Part shown: positions 8,098-17,837 of the stretch, in pieces
Layout of the letters: each line of letters begins with the position of its first letter
Position numbering within the stretch: the stretch's first letter is position 1
Assembly (NCBI RefSeq): GCF_002163585.1
Contig: NZ_CP015579.1
Coordinates: 248,001 to 312,000, forward strand
DNA length: 64,000 nucleotides
Direction of reading: 5' to 3'
Source of the DNA: Tatumella citrea
Lineage (GTDB): Bacteria; Pseudomonadota; Gammaproteobacteria; Enterobacterales; Enterobacteriaceae
The notes under the pieces: model-generated
What the model was told of the DNA's origin: nothing
Database searches by the model: none
Seen by the model: the letters and a program-made list of their open reading frames with translations, nothing else
Program-made: the position numbers and the translations under genes

Positions 8098-10236
8098 CTA
8101 CCCCAGGATACTGTTCTGCAAATGTTTCACCCGGCGTTTTACTTCTTCCTGTTTACCGGCATTAAACGGTCTGGCATCCGGGCTGCCGAGATATCCACAA
8201 ACCCTGCGGGTGACAGATACCCTGGCAGGATTGTGATTGCCGCATTGCGGGCAGGTAAATCCTTTGCTGGTACAGTTAAATTCACCTTTAAAGCCGCAAT
8301 CGTAGCACTCATCAATCGGGGTATTGGTGCCATAGTAAGGAACCCGGGAATAGCTATAGTCCCACACATCCTCCAGGGCTTTCAGGTTATGGCGCAAGTT
8401 GGGATATTCGCCATAACAGATAAAACCACCGTTAGCGATTTCCGGATACGGGGCTTCAAAATCAATTTTGTCGTATGGATTTGCCGTTTTTTCCACATCC
8501 AGATGGAAACTGTTGGTGTAATAACCTTTGTCGGTCACGCCAGGAATTACACCAAATTCGGCGGCATCCAGCCGACAAAAACGGTCACACAAATTTTCGC
8601 TGGGAGTACTGTAGAGGCTGAATCCGTAACCGGTATCGGCTTTCCATTGATCGGTCGCCTGACGTAACCGGCTGACGATAGCCTGTGCTTTTTGTTGCAG
8701 CTCAGGGGAATCAAACAGATGTTGCTGGTTGCCGGTCAGGGCATTAATAGTTTCATGCAACCCGATATAACCCAGAGAAATGGATGCACGGCCATTACGG
8801 AAAATTTTACCGACTTTCTCATCCGCCTGTAACCGGACGCCGCAGGCTCCCTCCATATACAGAATAGGGGCCACCCGCGCACAGGTATTTTCCAGCCGAC
8901 TGATGCGTGTCATCAGCGCCTGCCGGGCAATCTCCAGCCGGTTGTCCAGCAGAGACCAGAAGCGGGTTTCATCTCCCTCAGCCTGCAATGCGATTCGCGG
9001 CAGATTCAGGCTGACTACCCCAATATTGTTTCGCCCTTCGTGGATCTGCTGGCCATTTTCTTCATAAACACCAAGAAAACTCCGGCAGCCCATCGGGGTT
9101 TTAAATGAACCGGTCACTTTCACGACCTGGTCGTAATTCAGAATATCCGGATACATCCGCTGACTGGCGCACTCCAGAGCCAGTTGCTTGATGTCATAAT
9201 TAATATCTTCCGGGCGATAATTTACCCCTTCCCGAATCGCGAACACCAGTTTAGGAAAAACTGCGGTTTTATGATTTTTCCCCAGCCCGTTAATCCGGTT
9301 CTGCAGGATGGATATCTGTATCAGTCGCGAAGCCCGGGAGGTGCCCAGCCCGAAACCAAAGGTGACAAAGGGCGTCTGACCATTGGCAGTGTGCAGGGTA
9401 TTTACTTCATATTCCAGCGACTGGAAAGCGTCAAAACACTCTTTACGGGTTCTTGCATCGGCATAGCCTTCAACATCCTGAATTTGCCATTCACGGGCAA
9501 TTTCGCGGTGGCGTTGCAGACTGGCTTCGACAAAAGGAGCCAGTACTTCGTCAATCCGGTTGATGGTGGTACCGCCATAAATATGGCTGGCCACCTGGGC
9601 GATGATCTGAGCGGTGACTGCAGTAGCGGTGGCTATCGATTTCGGCGGGGTTATCTCGGCATTACCCATTTTAAATCCGCGGGTAAGCATGCCCTGCAGA
9701 TCGATCAGCATGCAGTTAAACATCGGGAAGAACGGGGAGTAATCAAGGTCGTGATAATGGATATCGCCGCGATCATGAGCCTGCATCACGGCAGCAGGTA
9801 AAATATGCTGCCTGGCGTAATGCTTCGCAACAATCCCAGCCAGCAAATCTCTCTGGGTCGGAATGACTTTGCTGTCCTTATTCGCATTTTCGTTCAGCAG
9901 GGCGGCGTTAGTCTGTTCCACCAACCCCTGGATTTCCTGATGCAGGCGACCGCGCTGTTCCCGGGCTTTATCGCGATCATGACGATATTCAATATAGCTT
10001 CTGGCGATGGCGGGGTAGCTGCCAGCCATTAAGCTGTTTTCGACGCTATCTTGTATCCGGCTGATATCCAGCACCGGATACTGCCGGAGCTCTTCACATA
10101 TCTGTGCCGTTATTGTTTCGCAATAGCGATCATCTGCCACGCCCGCTGCCTGAGCCGCAGCACAAATCGCGTTGAAGATCCTCTGGCGGCAAAAAGGTAC
10201 CTTGCAGCCATCCCTTTTAATGACGAAGTTATCCAT
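8098..10236 (-). CDS. nrdD: NrdD, anaerobic ribonucleoside-triphosphate reductase
   Basis: 712 residues from the ATG at 10236, equal to E. coli NrdD; a GTG at 10245 would add three residues but GGGTGA is well placed for the ATG. It reduces ribonucleoside triphosphates to deoxynucleotides without oxygen. An ATP-cone begins the protein (VIKRDGCKVPF), the central barrel contains DIHYHDLDYSPFFPMFNCM and the active-site cysteines, and the C-terminus has the zinc-ribbon (CYDCGFKGEFNC / CPQCGN) and the radical loop RRVCGYLGSPDARP, in which the Gly after Cys is the radical site. Upstream lie two NrdR boxes and an FNR-like site. Confidence 0.97.
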   Translation of the reverse strand: MDNFVIKRDGCKVPFCRQRIFNAICAAAQAAGVADDRYCETITAQICEELRQYPVLDISRIQDSVENSLMAGSYPAIARSYIEYRHDRDKAREQRGRLHQEIQGLVEQTNAALLNENANKDSKVIPTQRDLLAGIVAKHYARQHILPAAVMQAHDRGDIHYHDLDYSPFFPMFNCMLIDLQGMLTRGFKMGNAEITPPKSIATATAVTAQIIAQVASHIYGGTTINRIDEVLAPFVEASLQRHREIAREWQIQDVEGYADARTRKECFDAFQSLEYEVNTLHTANGQTPFVTFGFGLGTSRASRLIQISILQNRINGLGKNHKTAVFPKLVFAIREGVNYRPEDINYDIKQLALECASQRMYPDILNYDQVVKVTGSFKTPMGCRSFLGVYEENGQQIHEGRNNIGVVSLNLPRIALQAEGDETRFWSLLDNRLEIARQALMTRISRLENTCARVAPILYMEGACGVRLQADEKVGKIFRNGRASISLGYIGLHETINALTGNQQHLFDSPELQQKAQAIVSRLRQATDQWKADTGYGFSLYSTPSENLCDRFCRLDAAEFGVIPGVTDKGYYTNSFHLDVEKTANPYDKIDFEAPYPEIANGGFICYGEYPNLRHNLKALEDVWDYSYSRVPYYGTNTPIDECYDCGFKGEFNCTSKGFTCPQCGNHNPARVSVTRRVCGYLGSPDARPFNAGKQEEVKRRVKHLQNSILG

Positions 10237-10242
10237 CTGATT

Positions 10243-10258
10243 CACCCATATATGGTGT
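10243..10258. promoter_or_regulatory. NrdR box 1 (proximal) of nrdDG
   Basis: 16-base site centred on ATATAT with GGTGT on one side, matching 11 of 16 positions of the NrdR consensus acaCwAtATaTwGtgt. Its centre is exactly 31 bp from box 2, the spacing known for NrdR box pairs. Confidence 0.75.
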
Positions 10259-10273
10259 TTTTTGTCATTCTAA

Positions 10274-10289
10274 ACACAACATCTAGTGT
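10274..10289. promoter_or_regulatory. NrdR box 2 (distal) of nrdDG
   Basis: ACACAACATCTAGTGT is a near-ideal NrdR box with ACAC and GTGT arms. NrdR is the ATP/dATP-sensing repressor of all ribonucleotide reductase operons in Enterobacterales. Confidence 0.85.
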
Positions 10290-10314
10290 TTTCTGTGGAA
10301 TAGTTGGCTGAAGT

Positions 10315-10328
10315 TTGATTCAGAACAA
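10315..10328. promoter_or_regulatory. FNR-like site upstream of nrdDG
   Basis: TTGAT-TCAG-AACAA matches nine of the ten defined bases of the FNR consensus TTGAT-N4-ATCAA. nrdDG is FNR-activated in E. coli, so a site here is expected. It lies ~80 bp upstream of the start codon and 26 bp outside NrdR box 2. Confidence 0.65.
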
Positions 10329-10422
10329 AGAAGCGCGGAACAGTGATGAAGGGGAAGAGGAAATTATTGGGACAGAGGTTGATGACAGTCCCGGCAACAG
10401 GGCCGGGAACAGCGTACCGAAA

Positions 10423-10809
10423 TTAGCGACGAACAGCGATCGCTTCGATCTCGATTTTCACATCTTTCGGTAAACGAGCCACTTCCACACAAGAGCGTGC
10501 CGGGAAACCCGCCTGGTGCTCAGTAAAGAAGGCTTCATAGGTCGCATTAACGGTAGCAAAGTCATTTAAATCTTTGACGAATACGGTGGTTTTCACAATA
10601 TCACCGACAGTCAGACCAGCCTGCTCAATAATCGCCTTCACATTAGCCAGAGACTGGCGGGTTTGTGCAGCGACATCTTCTGCAACGTCACCGGTGGCAG
10701 GATCAACAGGGATCTGTCCGGAGGTAATGATCATATTGCCGAGATCGACAGCCTGTACATACGGGCCGATAGCGGCAGGCGCTTTATCTGTGCTGATGAC
10801 GCGAGACAT
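10423..10809 (-). CDS. ridA: RidA, 2-iminobutanoate/2-iminopropanoate deaminase
   Basis: 128 residues, full-length YjgF/YER057c/UK114 family. RidA hydrolyses reactive enamine/imine intermediates made by PLP enzymes, protecting them from damage. Visible features: GPYVQAVDLGNMIITSGQIPVDP, ARSCVEVARLPKDVKIEIEAIA, where Arg and Glu of the family active site are found. It follows pyrI in the same direction with a 78-bp gap, as in E. coli pyrLBI-ridA. A weak GC-rich hairpin (10389-10408, no T-run) follows it. Confidence 0.95.
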   Translation of the reverse strand: MSRVISTDKAPAAIGPYVQAVDLGNMIITSGQIPVDPATGDVAEDVAAQTRQSLANVKAIIEQAGLTVGDIVKTTVFVKDLNDFATVNATYEAFFTEHQAGFPARSCVEVARLPKDVKIEIEAIAVRR

Positions 10810-10887
10810 AAATTCCCCTTAATGATAGTTCAGAGGGCAAAAAGCCCTCCGCCGATGTTTTTCCCATTATAGAAGGGTCAGTGATGA

Positions 10888-11352
10888 TTACCAGTGCCCG
10901 ATAACAACATGATGTGCAAATTCTTTTTCACAGTATTTGCACTTCAGAGAGATATCCTGCGCCCGCTGGCGGACCGTAAATACGGAATGAACCGGCTCAT
11001 TATGGCTAATGCAGTTACTGTTCGGGCAGGCCAGCACCCGTTCAATACGCTCCGGCAGTGCCGGGATTATTTTGGCGACCACATCATAGTTATCGATCCG
11101 GTTAACCGTGGCGTGTGGTGCGTAGATAGCCAGCTGGTTAATCTGGTCATCAGTCAGAAAAGTATTTTCGATTTTGATCAAATCTTTGCGCTGCATTTCG
11201 CCGGAGGGCAGATTCAGGCCAATGGTAATGCGTTGATCGGTTTCGGTCAGGCGAAACAGTGACAACAGGCGGAAGCCAACACGGGCAGGGATATGGTCAA
11301 TCACCGTGCCGCATTTAATCGCTTCTACCTGTAATTTATTATCCTGAGTCAT
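10888..11352 (-). CDS. pyrI: PyrI, aspartate carbamoyltransferase regulatory subunit
   Basis: 154 residues. PyrI binds CTP/ATP allosterically and holds the PyrB trimers together. The N-terminal nucleotide-binding part begins [21 protein letters not shown], and the C-terminal zinc domain has four Cys in the pattern CPNSNC ... CKYC, needed for the interface with PyrB. It begins 15 bases after the pyrB stop and is cotranscribed with it. Confidence 0.96.
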   Translation of the reverse strand: MTQDNKLQVEAIKCGTVIDHIPARVGFRLLSLFRLTETDQRITIGLNLPSGEMQRKDLIKIENTFLTDDQINQLAIYAPHATVNRIDNYDVVAKIIPALPERIERVLACPNSNCISHNEPVHSVFTVRQRAQDISLKCKYCEKEFAHHVVIGHW

Positions 11353-11367
11353 GGCTGTCTCTCCCCG

Positions 11368-12303
11368 TTATGCTGTCAGTTGTTCGTTGAGTACTAATGC
11401 CAGCAACGCCTGGCGGGCATGAATACCGTTACCTGCCTGCTGGAAGTACCAGGCATGTGGAGTGCTGTCTACATCGGTATCAATTTCATCTACTCGTGGT
11501 AGTGGATGCAGCACTTTCATGGTTTTGCGGGCACCGGTCAGATCGGCCGCCCGTAACACAAACTGCGCCTTAACGTTGGCATACTCTGACGGGTCCAGGC
11601 GTTCTTTCTGTACCCGGGTCATATATAAAATATCAGTCTCTGGTATCACTTCTTCGATAGAGGCATGGCGGGACCAGGTAATACCTTTTTCATCCAGTAA
11701 ATCGGTAATATAGGATGGCATCGCCAGAGCATCCGGGGCGATAAAGAAAAAGCGATTGTTGCTGAATTTGGCTAATGCCTGAGTCAGTGAATGAACGGTA
11801 CGTCCGTATTTCAAATCACCGACCATGGCAATATTCAGATTATCCAGCCGTTGTTGTGTTTCGCTGATGGTAAACAGATCCAGTAGCGTCTGGGTGGGGT
11901 GCTGGTTCGCACCATCACCGGCATTCAGCACCGGAATATCACCGGAGAATTCGGTTGCCAGCCTCGCAGCGCCTTCCTGCGGATGGCGCATAACAATGGC
12001 ATCCACATAGGTGCTGATCACCGAAATAGTGTCCGCCAGAGTTTCGCCTTTTTTCCCTAAAGAGGTGTTTCCGCCGTCAGCAAAACCGACTACCGAGGCA
12101 CCTAACCGATGGATAGCTGTTTCAAAGGATAACCGGGTGCGGGTGGAAGCCTCGAAGAAGCAACTGGCAATGACTTTATGTTTCAGCAGCTCCGGTTGGG
12201 GAGAGGCTTTCAGCCGTGCTGCGGTGTCCAGTACCAGTTCCAGCTCTTCGCGGCTCAGGTCGTTGATAGAGATAATATGCTTTCGATAGAGAGGGTTAGC
12301 CAT
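11368..12303 (-). CDS. pyrB: PyrB, aspartate carbamoyltransferase catalytic subunit
   Basis: 311 residues. It condenses carbamoyl phosphate with aspartate, the first committed step of pyrimidine synthesis. The carbamoyl-phosphate loop [15 protein letters not shown] and the [12 protein letters not shown] motif are intact, and the C-terminal domain has [10 protein letters not shown] and HPLPRVDEI, the aspartate-binding region. The start ATG overlaps the pyrL stop (ATGGCTAA), so translation of the leader peptide runs into pyrB. Expression should follow UTP level through the attenuator upstream. Confidence 0.97.
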   Translation of the reverse strand: MANPLYRKHIISINDLSREELELVLDTAARLKASPQPELLKHKVIASCFFEASTRTRLSFETAIHRLGASVVGFADGGNTSLGKKGETLADTISVISTYVDAIVMRHPQEGAARLATEFSGDIPVLNAGDGANQHPTQTLLDLFTISETQQRLDNLNIAMVGDLKYGRTVHSLTQALAKFSNNRFFFIAPDALAMPSYITDLLDEKGITWSRHASIEEVIPETDILYMTRVQKERLDPSEYANVKAQFVLRAADLTGARKTMKVLHPLPRVDEIDTDVDSTPHAWYFQQAGNGIHARQALLALVLNEQLTA

Positions 12304-12454
12304 GAGTTATATCCTCGGCACGAGCGGATGACGGGCAAAAAAAAGCCCCTGAAACAGGGGCTTTAACAGAATAGGGGTCTGCACAGGAAAAAAAAGGGCT
12401 ACCACCCGCAACAAGGCGGATACGGGAATCATATTGTGTCATGATTTGTGGCAT
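12296..12454 (-). CDS. pyrL: PyrL, leader peptide of the pyrBI operon
   Basis: A 52-codon frame from the ATG at 12454 (GGGGA ribosome site) to a TAA overlapping the pyrB start. The frame passes through a U-rich transcript segment (complement of 12388-12395), a site where RNA polymerase would pause at low UTP, coding a Pro-Phe-Phe stretch, and then through the attenuator hairpin (GAFFCP). This matches the E. coli pyrL mechanism, in which a closely following ribosome prevents terminator formation. The sequence itself is not conserved; the call rests on position and architecture. Confidence 0.8.
   Translation of the reverse strand: MPQIMTQYDSRIRLVAGGSPFFSCADPYSVKAPVSGAFFCPSSARAEDITHG
12337..12364 (-). 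terminator. UTP-sensitive attenuator of pyrLBI
   Basis: Perfect 10-bp stem AAAGCCCCTG / CAGGGGCTTT with a tight loop, followed on the minus strand by eight T residues (complement of 12337-12344). It lies inside pyrL, 33 bases before the pyrB start, which is the expected position of the pyrBI attenuator. Confidence 0.9.
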
Positions 12455-12549
12455 GCTTTTCCCCGGCAAATTTCCGCGCATTATACCGGCCTGACAATTT
12501 CTGACAAGAGCCGCAGACGGCTAATCCCGTTTTCGCGTTCGCTTCCCGG

Positions 12550-13044
12550 TTACCCGGCACTGAGAAGATGGCGAATTTGCTGAAAAAGAGGACCTATCTG
12601 CTGACGATGTGCCGGGGCAATCCAGACATTATCACTGCCGGCCACCACTCCCATCATCTGTGGCAGATGCTGGCAATCGAGAACTCTTGCCACCGCACGT
12701 CCATAACCGGCCGCAGTATGTACCAGAATAAACTCCTGATTATGTACGATATCCACCACCATTTCGGCAATGGTTCGGCTTGCCCCTGGCAAAGGTTGAA
12801 TCAGGGGATTAAGGGTATAAATTCGCTGCCCACGGCTGTTACGAATTTTAATCACCCCCAGGGTTTTCAGTAATCTGGAGATGGTGGACTGGCTGACCAT
12901 CGGAAAACCCGAACGCCGGACATCCTGGCGTAATGCTTCCTGGGAAATATAGCTGTTTTGCAGAATCAGCCGCTGACAGAGTGCCAGTTGCTGCAGTTCT
13001 CTGCTGGTGGCGGGCGAGGTAATAGGCATAAAAGACATCTCCAT
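12550..13044 (-). CDS. ArgR-family arginine repressor paralogue linked to the ADI cluster
   Basis: 164 residues (159 if the Met at 13029, which has GGAG nine bases upstream, is used). The N-terminal winged helix-turn-helix (VSQSTISRLLKTLGVIKIRN) and C-terminal oligomerisation/arginine domain are present. In E. coli ArgR the effector loop is GTIAGDDTI; here it reads GVVAGSDNV, so the first of the two Asp that contact arginine is Ser137. It is divergent enough from the housekeeping ArgR to be a dedicated regulator, as in Salmonella, where an ArgR paralogue also sits next to the arginine deiminase genes and pyrB. Arginine response is an inference. Confidence 0.85.
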   Translation of the reverse strand: MEMSFMPITSPATSRELQQLALCQRLILQNSYISQEALRQDVRRSGFPMVSQSTISRLLKTLGVIKIRNSRGQRIYTLNPLIQPLPGASRTIAEMVVDIVHNQEFILVHTAAGYGRAVARVLDCQHLPQMMGVVAGSDNVWIAPAHRQQIGPLFQQIRHLLSAG

Positions 13045-13140
13045 TGTCGGGCCTGATGATATCTGCCGGCCGAAGATAATCTGTGCCGGCAGAGACTGCC
13101 TGAATACTCTGATTCCTGGTATCAGGCAGTACGCTGGCCG

Positions 13141-14544
13141 CTATAGTAACGCGGAGATGCTGAGCAGAACTATGTTCATAATCACAAGAATAGCCAGTAG
13201 CGGAGCCACCCATTTCAGATAACGGATATAAGGGACTTTAGCGATAGCCAGCCCACCCATAACCACACCGGAAGTAGGAGTCATCAGATTAACCAGCCCT
13301 GAGGCTGACTGATAAACAGTCACCACCAGATCACGGCCGGTACCGGCAAAGTCAGCCAGCGGCGCCAGAATTGGCATGCTGAGTACCGCCAGTCCTGAAG
13401 ATGAAGGGATAAGGAACGAAAGTACCACTTCAATCAGCCAGGTGACATTAATAAACACCACCGACGGTAGTCCGCTGACCAGTTGCTCGGCGGCATTCAG
13501 CAGTGAATGGGTAATCATGCCGTTATCCATGATAACCACAATGCCACGGGCAATACCGATGATTAGGGCAACCCCCAGCAGGTCCCGGGCACCATCAATA
13601 AAAGTAGAGGTAAAGTTCTCCTCACTCATCCGTGCCACCAGCCCGACCAGAATCGAAGCCGCAAGGAACATGGCTGAAATTTCGGCCATCCACCAGCCTT
13701 TTACCGAAACGCCATAAATCATAACCACAAAGGCCACGGCAAACAGGCCAAGAATTATTTTGCGTGTCAGGGTAAAAGGTAACGGCTCATCACTCTGCTG
13801 AGATAAAAAGTAACGCCGGTTTTCTTCGGCATTATCGGCCAGCAGTGACAGCTGAGGATTTTCGCGCACGCTAATGGCATAGCGGCGTACCCACCAGACG
13901 CATACCAGCCAGCCACTGATAAGCATGATAATGCGCAGCGTAATACCGTCAGTAAAGGGTATTCCGGCGGCATTCGCGGCAATCACCGTGGCGAACGGAT
14001 TAATCGTGGAACCCAAAGTACCGATACCTGCGCCCAGCAGTACCGTTGAGGCGGCGACCAGCGGGTCAAAACGGGCGGCCATCATCACCGGAACCAGCAG
14101 TGAGTAGAACGGTAACGACTCTTCAGCCATTCCGTAAATCGTGCCACCTAAAGCAAACAGCCCCATGAGTATCGGGATCATCCACTCTTCTTTGCCCTGC
14201 AGTTTCAGGGTAACCCGTTGTATCCCTGCATCAATCGCGCCTGTTTTATTTGTGACACCGAGAAATCCGCCGATGATCAGGATAAACAGCGCGACATCAA
14301 TGGCGCCAGCCTGGCCGGTCCGGTGGTCCCACAGACCGTCGATTGGAGCTAACAGAATATCGCTGAGGCCTTGCGGACTGGGGGCTACAGTATGGTAAGT
14401 CCCGGCGACCGGTACTTCTTTGCCCAGACTTTCATTCATCGCCATCTGATACTGCCCGGCAGGGATTAGCCAGCTAAGGGCTGCCACCAGAACAATCAAC
14501 GCAAACAGGATGGTATAAGCGGAGGGGAATTTAAAGGTCTTCAT
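13141..14544 (-). CDS. YfcC-family (IT superfamily) transporter, probable arginine/ornithine exchanger
   Basis: 467 residues, about 11-12 membrane segments, with the two symmetrical helical-hairpin regions of the IT superfamily: AGIGTLGSTINPFATVIAANAAGIPF and, near the C-terminus, SFLIPSSSGLAVLSMPILAP / VNLMTPTSGVVMGGLAIAKVPY. The family is annotated as YfcC or C4-dicarboxylate anaerobic carrier. Its place between the catabolic OTCase and the ArgR paralogue strongly suggests it supplies arginine and exports ornithine, the job ArcD does in other ADI operons; it is not an ArcD homologue. GGGAGAG precedes the start. Confidence 0.85.
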   Translation of the reverse strand: MKTFKFPSAYTILFALIVLVAALSWLIPAGQYQMAMNESLGKEVPVAGTYHTVAPSPQGLSDILLAPIDGLWDHRTGQAGAIDVALFILIIGGFLGVTNKTGAIDAGIQRVTLKLQGKEEWMIPILMGLFALGGTIYGMAEESLPFYSLLVPVMMAARFDPLVAASTVLLGAGIGTLGSTINPFATVIAANAAGIPFTDGITLRIIMLISGWLVCVWWVRRYAISVRENPQLSLLADNAEENRRYFLSQQSDEPLPFTLTRKIILGLFAVAFVVMIYGVSVKGWWMAEISAMFLAASILVGLVARMSEENFTSTFIDGARDLLGVALIIGIARGIVVIMDNGMITHSLLNAAEQLVSGLPSVVFINVTWLIEVVLSFLIPSSSGLAVLSMPILAPLADFAGTGRDLVVTVYQSASGLVNLMTPTSGVVMGGLAIAKVPYIRYLKWVAPLLAILVIMNIVLLSISALL

Positions 14545-14592
14545 TACACTCTCTCCCGGACAGGTACGCCATGATGGCGTACCTGTGGTCAG

Positions 14593-15597
14593 TTAGTCTG
14601 CCAGGGTTGCGACCATCACCGCTTTAATGGTGTGCATCCGGTTTTCTGCTTCATCAAACACAATAGAGTGTGCTGACTCGAAAACTTCTTCCGTGACTTC
14701 CAGTCCTTTCAGGCCATAAGCCGCTTCGATCTCACGGCCGACGGTGGTGTGTTCATTATGGAAGGCAGGCAGACAGTGCATAAATTTCACCGACGGATTT
14801 CCGGTAGCTTCAATCACTTGCTGATTAATCTGATACGGTGTCATCAGGCTGACACGCTGTTCCCAGGCCTCTTTGGCTTCGCCCATCGAAACCCAGACAT
14901 CGGTATACAGGAAGTCCACGCCTTTCACTCCCTCGCTCACCGATTCAGTCAGGCTGATTTTGGCTCCACTGGTGGCGGCAATAGCCAGGCATTGCTTCAC
15001 CAGTGCCTCATCGGGCCAGAAAGAGCGTGGAGCAACCAGCCGGATATCCATCCCCATGATAGCGGCACCGACCATCAGTGAATTTCCCATATTGTTACGG
15101 GCATCACCTAAATAGGCAAAGCTCAGAGAAGACAGCTCTCTGCCCGGAGCATGTTCCTGCATGGTCATCAAATCGGCCAGAATCTGAGTAGGATGGAACT
15201 CATCGGTCAGTCCGTTCCAGACCGGAACTCCCGCGAATTCAGCCAGTTCTTCGACAATATGCTGACCAAAACCCCGGTATTCGATACCGTCATACATCCG
15301 GCCCAGAACTCTGGCGGTATCTTTCATCGATTCTTTATGGCCTATCTGAGATCCGGAAGGGCCCAGGTAAGTGACACAGGCGCCCTGATCGAATGCTGCG
15401 ACCTCAAAAGCACAGCGGGTTCGGGTCGAGCTTTTTTCAAAAATCAGCGCAATATTTCTGCCGCTAAGTTTCGGTTGTTCGATGCCCTGTTGTTTATCCT
15501 GTTTAAGCTGACGGGCCAGACCCAACAGGTAATGGATCTCTTCGGCGGTGTAATCCAGCAGTTTCAGAAAATGGCGTTGTTTCAGATTCACTGACAT
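14593..15597 (-). CDS. arcB: catabolic ornithine carbamoyltransferase of the ADI pathway
   Basis: 334 residues. The carbamoyl-phosphate loop [34 protein letters not shown] and the ornithine loop FMHCLPAFH are intact. It is one of two OTCases in this window (the other is ArgI, 18453-19460). Because it sits between carbamate kinase and the arginine exchanger, I assign it the catabolic direction: citrulline plus phosphate to ornithine plus carbamoyl phosphate. It reads FEKSSTRTR where ArgI has [14 protein letters not shown] precedes the ATG by eight bases. Confidence 0.9.
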   Translation of the reverse strand: MSVNLKQRHFLKLLDYTAEEIHYLLGLARQLKQDKQQGIEQPKLSGRNIALIFEKSSTRTRCAFEVAAFDQGACVTYLGPSGSQIGHKESMKDTARVLGRMYDGIEYRGFGQHIVEELAEFAGVPVWNGLTDEFHPTQILADLMTMQEHAPGRELSSLSFAYLGDARNNMGNSLMVGAAIMGMDIRLVAPRSFWPDEALVKQCLAIAATSGAKISLTESVSEGVKGVDFLYTDVWVSMGEAKEAWEQRVSLMTPYQINQQVIEATGNPSVKFMHCLPAFHNEHTTVGREIEAAYGLKGLEVTEEVFESAHSIVFDEAENRMHTIKAVMVATLAD

Positions 15598-15684
15598 ATC
15601 AAAGTCCTTATTTTAATTATCCGTAGGCCGGTTGCTGCCAGTAGTGGCGAACCGGCAATGGTTCGGGATGACGGCTGACGGGAG

Positions 15685-16599
15685 TCAGCCAGGCATAATC
15701 AACGTGCCTTTTTTGCCGCTGAGGATAGTGCATCCATCCTGTAATGAGCCGATGCCAGCAATACCGTGACAGTCCCGGACATAGCGGCAGCACGCCGACA
15801 CTTTTGGTCCCATCGAACCGGTATCAAACTGCAGTTCCTCCAGCGAGCTGACGCTGGTCTGGCCGATGGCTTTTTGTGCCGGTGTATTCCAGTTCAGATA
15901 AACGGCATCGGCATCAGTAAGAATCAACAGTGCATCGGCTTTAAGCTGGCGGGCCAACATGGCGGCAGATAAATCTTTATCAATGACTGCCTCAATCCCC
16001 TGTAATCCCTGCCCGTGATCAGTGACCGGAATACCGCCACCGCCATTGCAGATCACCAGATGATCTTCTGCCAGCAGAGTGGTGATGGCGGCACTTTCGA
16101 CAATACTCACCGGCTGTGGTGAAGCGACCACCCGACGGTATCCACTACCGTCCGGTTTGACGGTCCACTGTTTTTCTGCAGATAATTCAAGTGCCTGTTC
16201 TGCGGAGTACATCGGGCCGATATATTTGCAGGGATCGAGGAATGCCGGATCCTGTGGATCGACTCTGACCTGCGTCAGCAGAGTGCTGATCTGTTGTTGT
16301 GGCAGGAAGTTTTTCAATGCCTGTTGCAGCATATAACCGATCATCCCCTGAGTTTCTGCACCCAGTACGTCCAGCGGATAGGGTTTCACCGCCGGATAAG
16401 CTGCGTTCTGCAAAGCCAGCAGCCCGACCTGTGGTCCGTTGCCGTGCACCAGCACAACACGCCAGTCAGCCGTCAGTCCGGCAATGACTTCAGCGGCGAT
16501 CAGGATATTTTTTTGCTGAATTTCTGCTTCCAGTGGGTCACCCCGTTTCAGCAATGCGTTTCCGCCCAGTGCGACAACCAGCGTAGGCTTATTTTTCAC
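15685..16599 (-). CDS. arcC: carbamate kinase
   Basis: 304 residues from a GTG at 16599 with AGGGAGAG seven bases upstream; the longer open frame adds 18 residues without homology. It makes ATP and carbamate from carbamoyl phosphate and ADP, the energy-yielding step of the arginine deiminase pathway. The amino-acid-kinase fold is clear: VVALGGNALLKRGDP, LVHGNGPQVGLLALQ, VICNGGGGIPVTD, VIDKDLSAAMLARQL and LLILTDADAVYLNW. It is located between arcA and arcB in one orientation and is probably cotranscribed with both. Confidence 0.95.
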   Translation of the reverse strand: MKNKPTLVVALGGNALLKRGDPLEAEIQQKNILIAAEVIAGLTADWRVVLVHGNGPQVGLLALQNAAYPAVKPYPLDVLGAETQGMIGYMLQQALKNFLPQQQISTLLTQVRVDPQDPAFLDPCKYIGPMYSAEQALELSAEKQWTVKPDGSGYRRVVASPQPVSIVESAAITTLLAEDHLVICNGGGGIPVTDHGQGLQGIEAVIDKDLSAAMLARQLKADALLILTDADAVYLNWNTPAQKAIGQTSVSSLEELQFDTGSMGPKVSACCRYVRDCHGIAGIGSLQDGCTILSGKKGTLIMPG

Positions 16600-16616
16600 T
16601 ATGACTCTCCCTGTAA

Positions 16617-17837
16617 TTAAATTCCGTCCCGTTCCAGCGGACAGCTCATACATCTGGCTCCACCGCGTCCTCTGCCAAGCTCATCACCGGCAATCGGCAA
16701 CACCGTAATCCCTGCCTTATCATATTTCTCGTTAGTCCAGACGTTACGCTCATAACCAATCACTACGCCCGGACGAACGGTCAGAACGTTGTTAGCGTCG
16801 TTCCATTGCTCACGCTCAGCTTCAAAACGATCGCCTCCGGTAGTGATTAACCGGATCTGATCAATACCCAGTGCCTGCTCCAGTGCTTTAAGGAAGCTGC
16901 TTTCTGCGATGCGGCATAAACCTCCATGTCCGTCCGGGGTCAGGGTCCAGCAGGTCATATTCTGATTAATCACCTGTGGATAGACAGAGAAGGTATCAAT
17001 ATCCAGATGGGTCATCACGGTATCCAGATGCATGCAGGAGCGCTGCTGTGGCAGTTCCAGAACAATAACCCGGCTGGCCTGTTGGTGTTTAAACAGTGAA
17101 CTGGCGAGAAATTCTATGCCCTGTGCCGTGGTTCTTTCTGACAAACCGATCAGAACGGTTCCCCGTCCAATCACCAGCACATCACCGCCTTCCAGAGTGG
17201 CATGATCATAATTAAGGTTGTCATCGCCGTAATAGCGAATGAAATCACTGTTGGCGAAATCCGGATGCCAGCGATAGATGGCCCGCAGGTTATGGGTTTC
17301 ACGTTGTCTGGCGACTTTAGCCATCGGATTAATACTGACTCCCTGATAAATCCAGCAGGAAGTATCGCGGGTGAACAGATGATTAGGCAGCGGGCGGGTA
17401 ATAAAATCATCCTGATCGGTCTGACGGCCGGCGATATTTCTGATCTCAGAAGGTAATTCATCGCAGGTTAACCCACCGGTCAGATGGCGGGACAGTTCCC
17501 GGTGTGGCATCTGGCCCAGCCAGTCACGGATGTCGGCCGCGAAACATGGGCCCAGACGATAGTCAGAAATCTGAGTTTTCAGCAGCCAGCTTTTAGCGGC
17601 CGGGACATCCAGAGTTCTGGTCAGTAAATCAGACAGCAGCAGGACATCCACACCCTGCTGACGTAACGTATCGGCAAACTTGTCGTGCTCCTCTCCGGCC
17701 CGTTCTACCGACAAAACATCGTCAAATAACAGATCCTGGCAGTTACTGGGGGTCAGCCTTTTCAGACTGAGATTCGGACGATGCAGCAATACAGTACGTA
17801 ATGTACCTATTTCGGAACCGACATAATGCTTTTCCAT
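16617..17837 (-). CDS. arcA: arginine deiminase
   Basis: 406 residues. It hydrolyses arginine to citrulline and ammonia, giving ATP by way of ArcB and ArcC and raising internal pH in acid. Motifs: [50 protein letters not shown] with the catalytic His, and the C-terminal [13 protein letters not shown] with the nucleophile Cys399. It is the first gene of the arc operon and has the strong ribosome site AAGGAGC. A 615-bp AT-rich region lies upstream. Confidence 0.96.
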   Translation of the reverse strand: MEKHYVGSEIGTLRTVLLHRPNLSLKRLTPSNCQDLLFDDVLSVERAGEEHDKFADTLRQQGVDVLLLSDLLTRTLDVPAAKSWLLKTQISDYRLGPCFAADIRDWLGQMPHRELSRHLTGGLTCDELPSEIRNIAGRQTDQDDFITRPLPNHLFTRDTSCWIYQGVSINPMAKVARQRETHNLRAIYRWHPDFANSDFIRYYGDDNLNYDHATLEGGDVLVIGRGTVLIGLSERTTAQGIEFLASSLFKHQQASRVIVLELPQQRSCMHLDTVMTHLDIDTFSVYPQVINQNMTCWTLTPDGHGGLCRIAESSFLKALEQALGIDQIRLITTGGDRFEAEREQWNDANNVLTVRPGVVIGYERNVWTNEKYDKAGITVLPIAGDELGRGRGGARCMSCPLERDGI

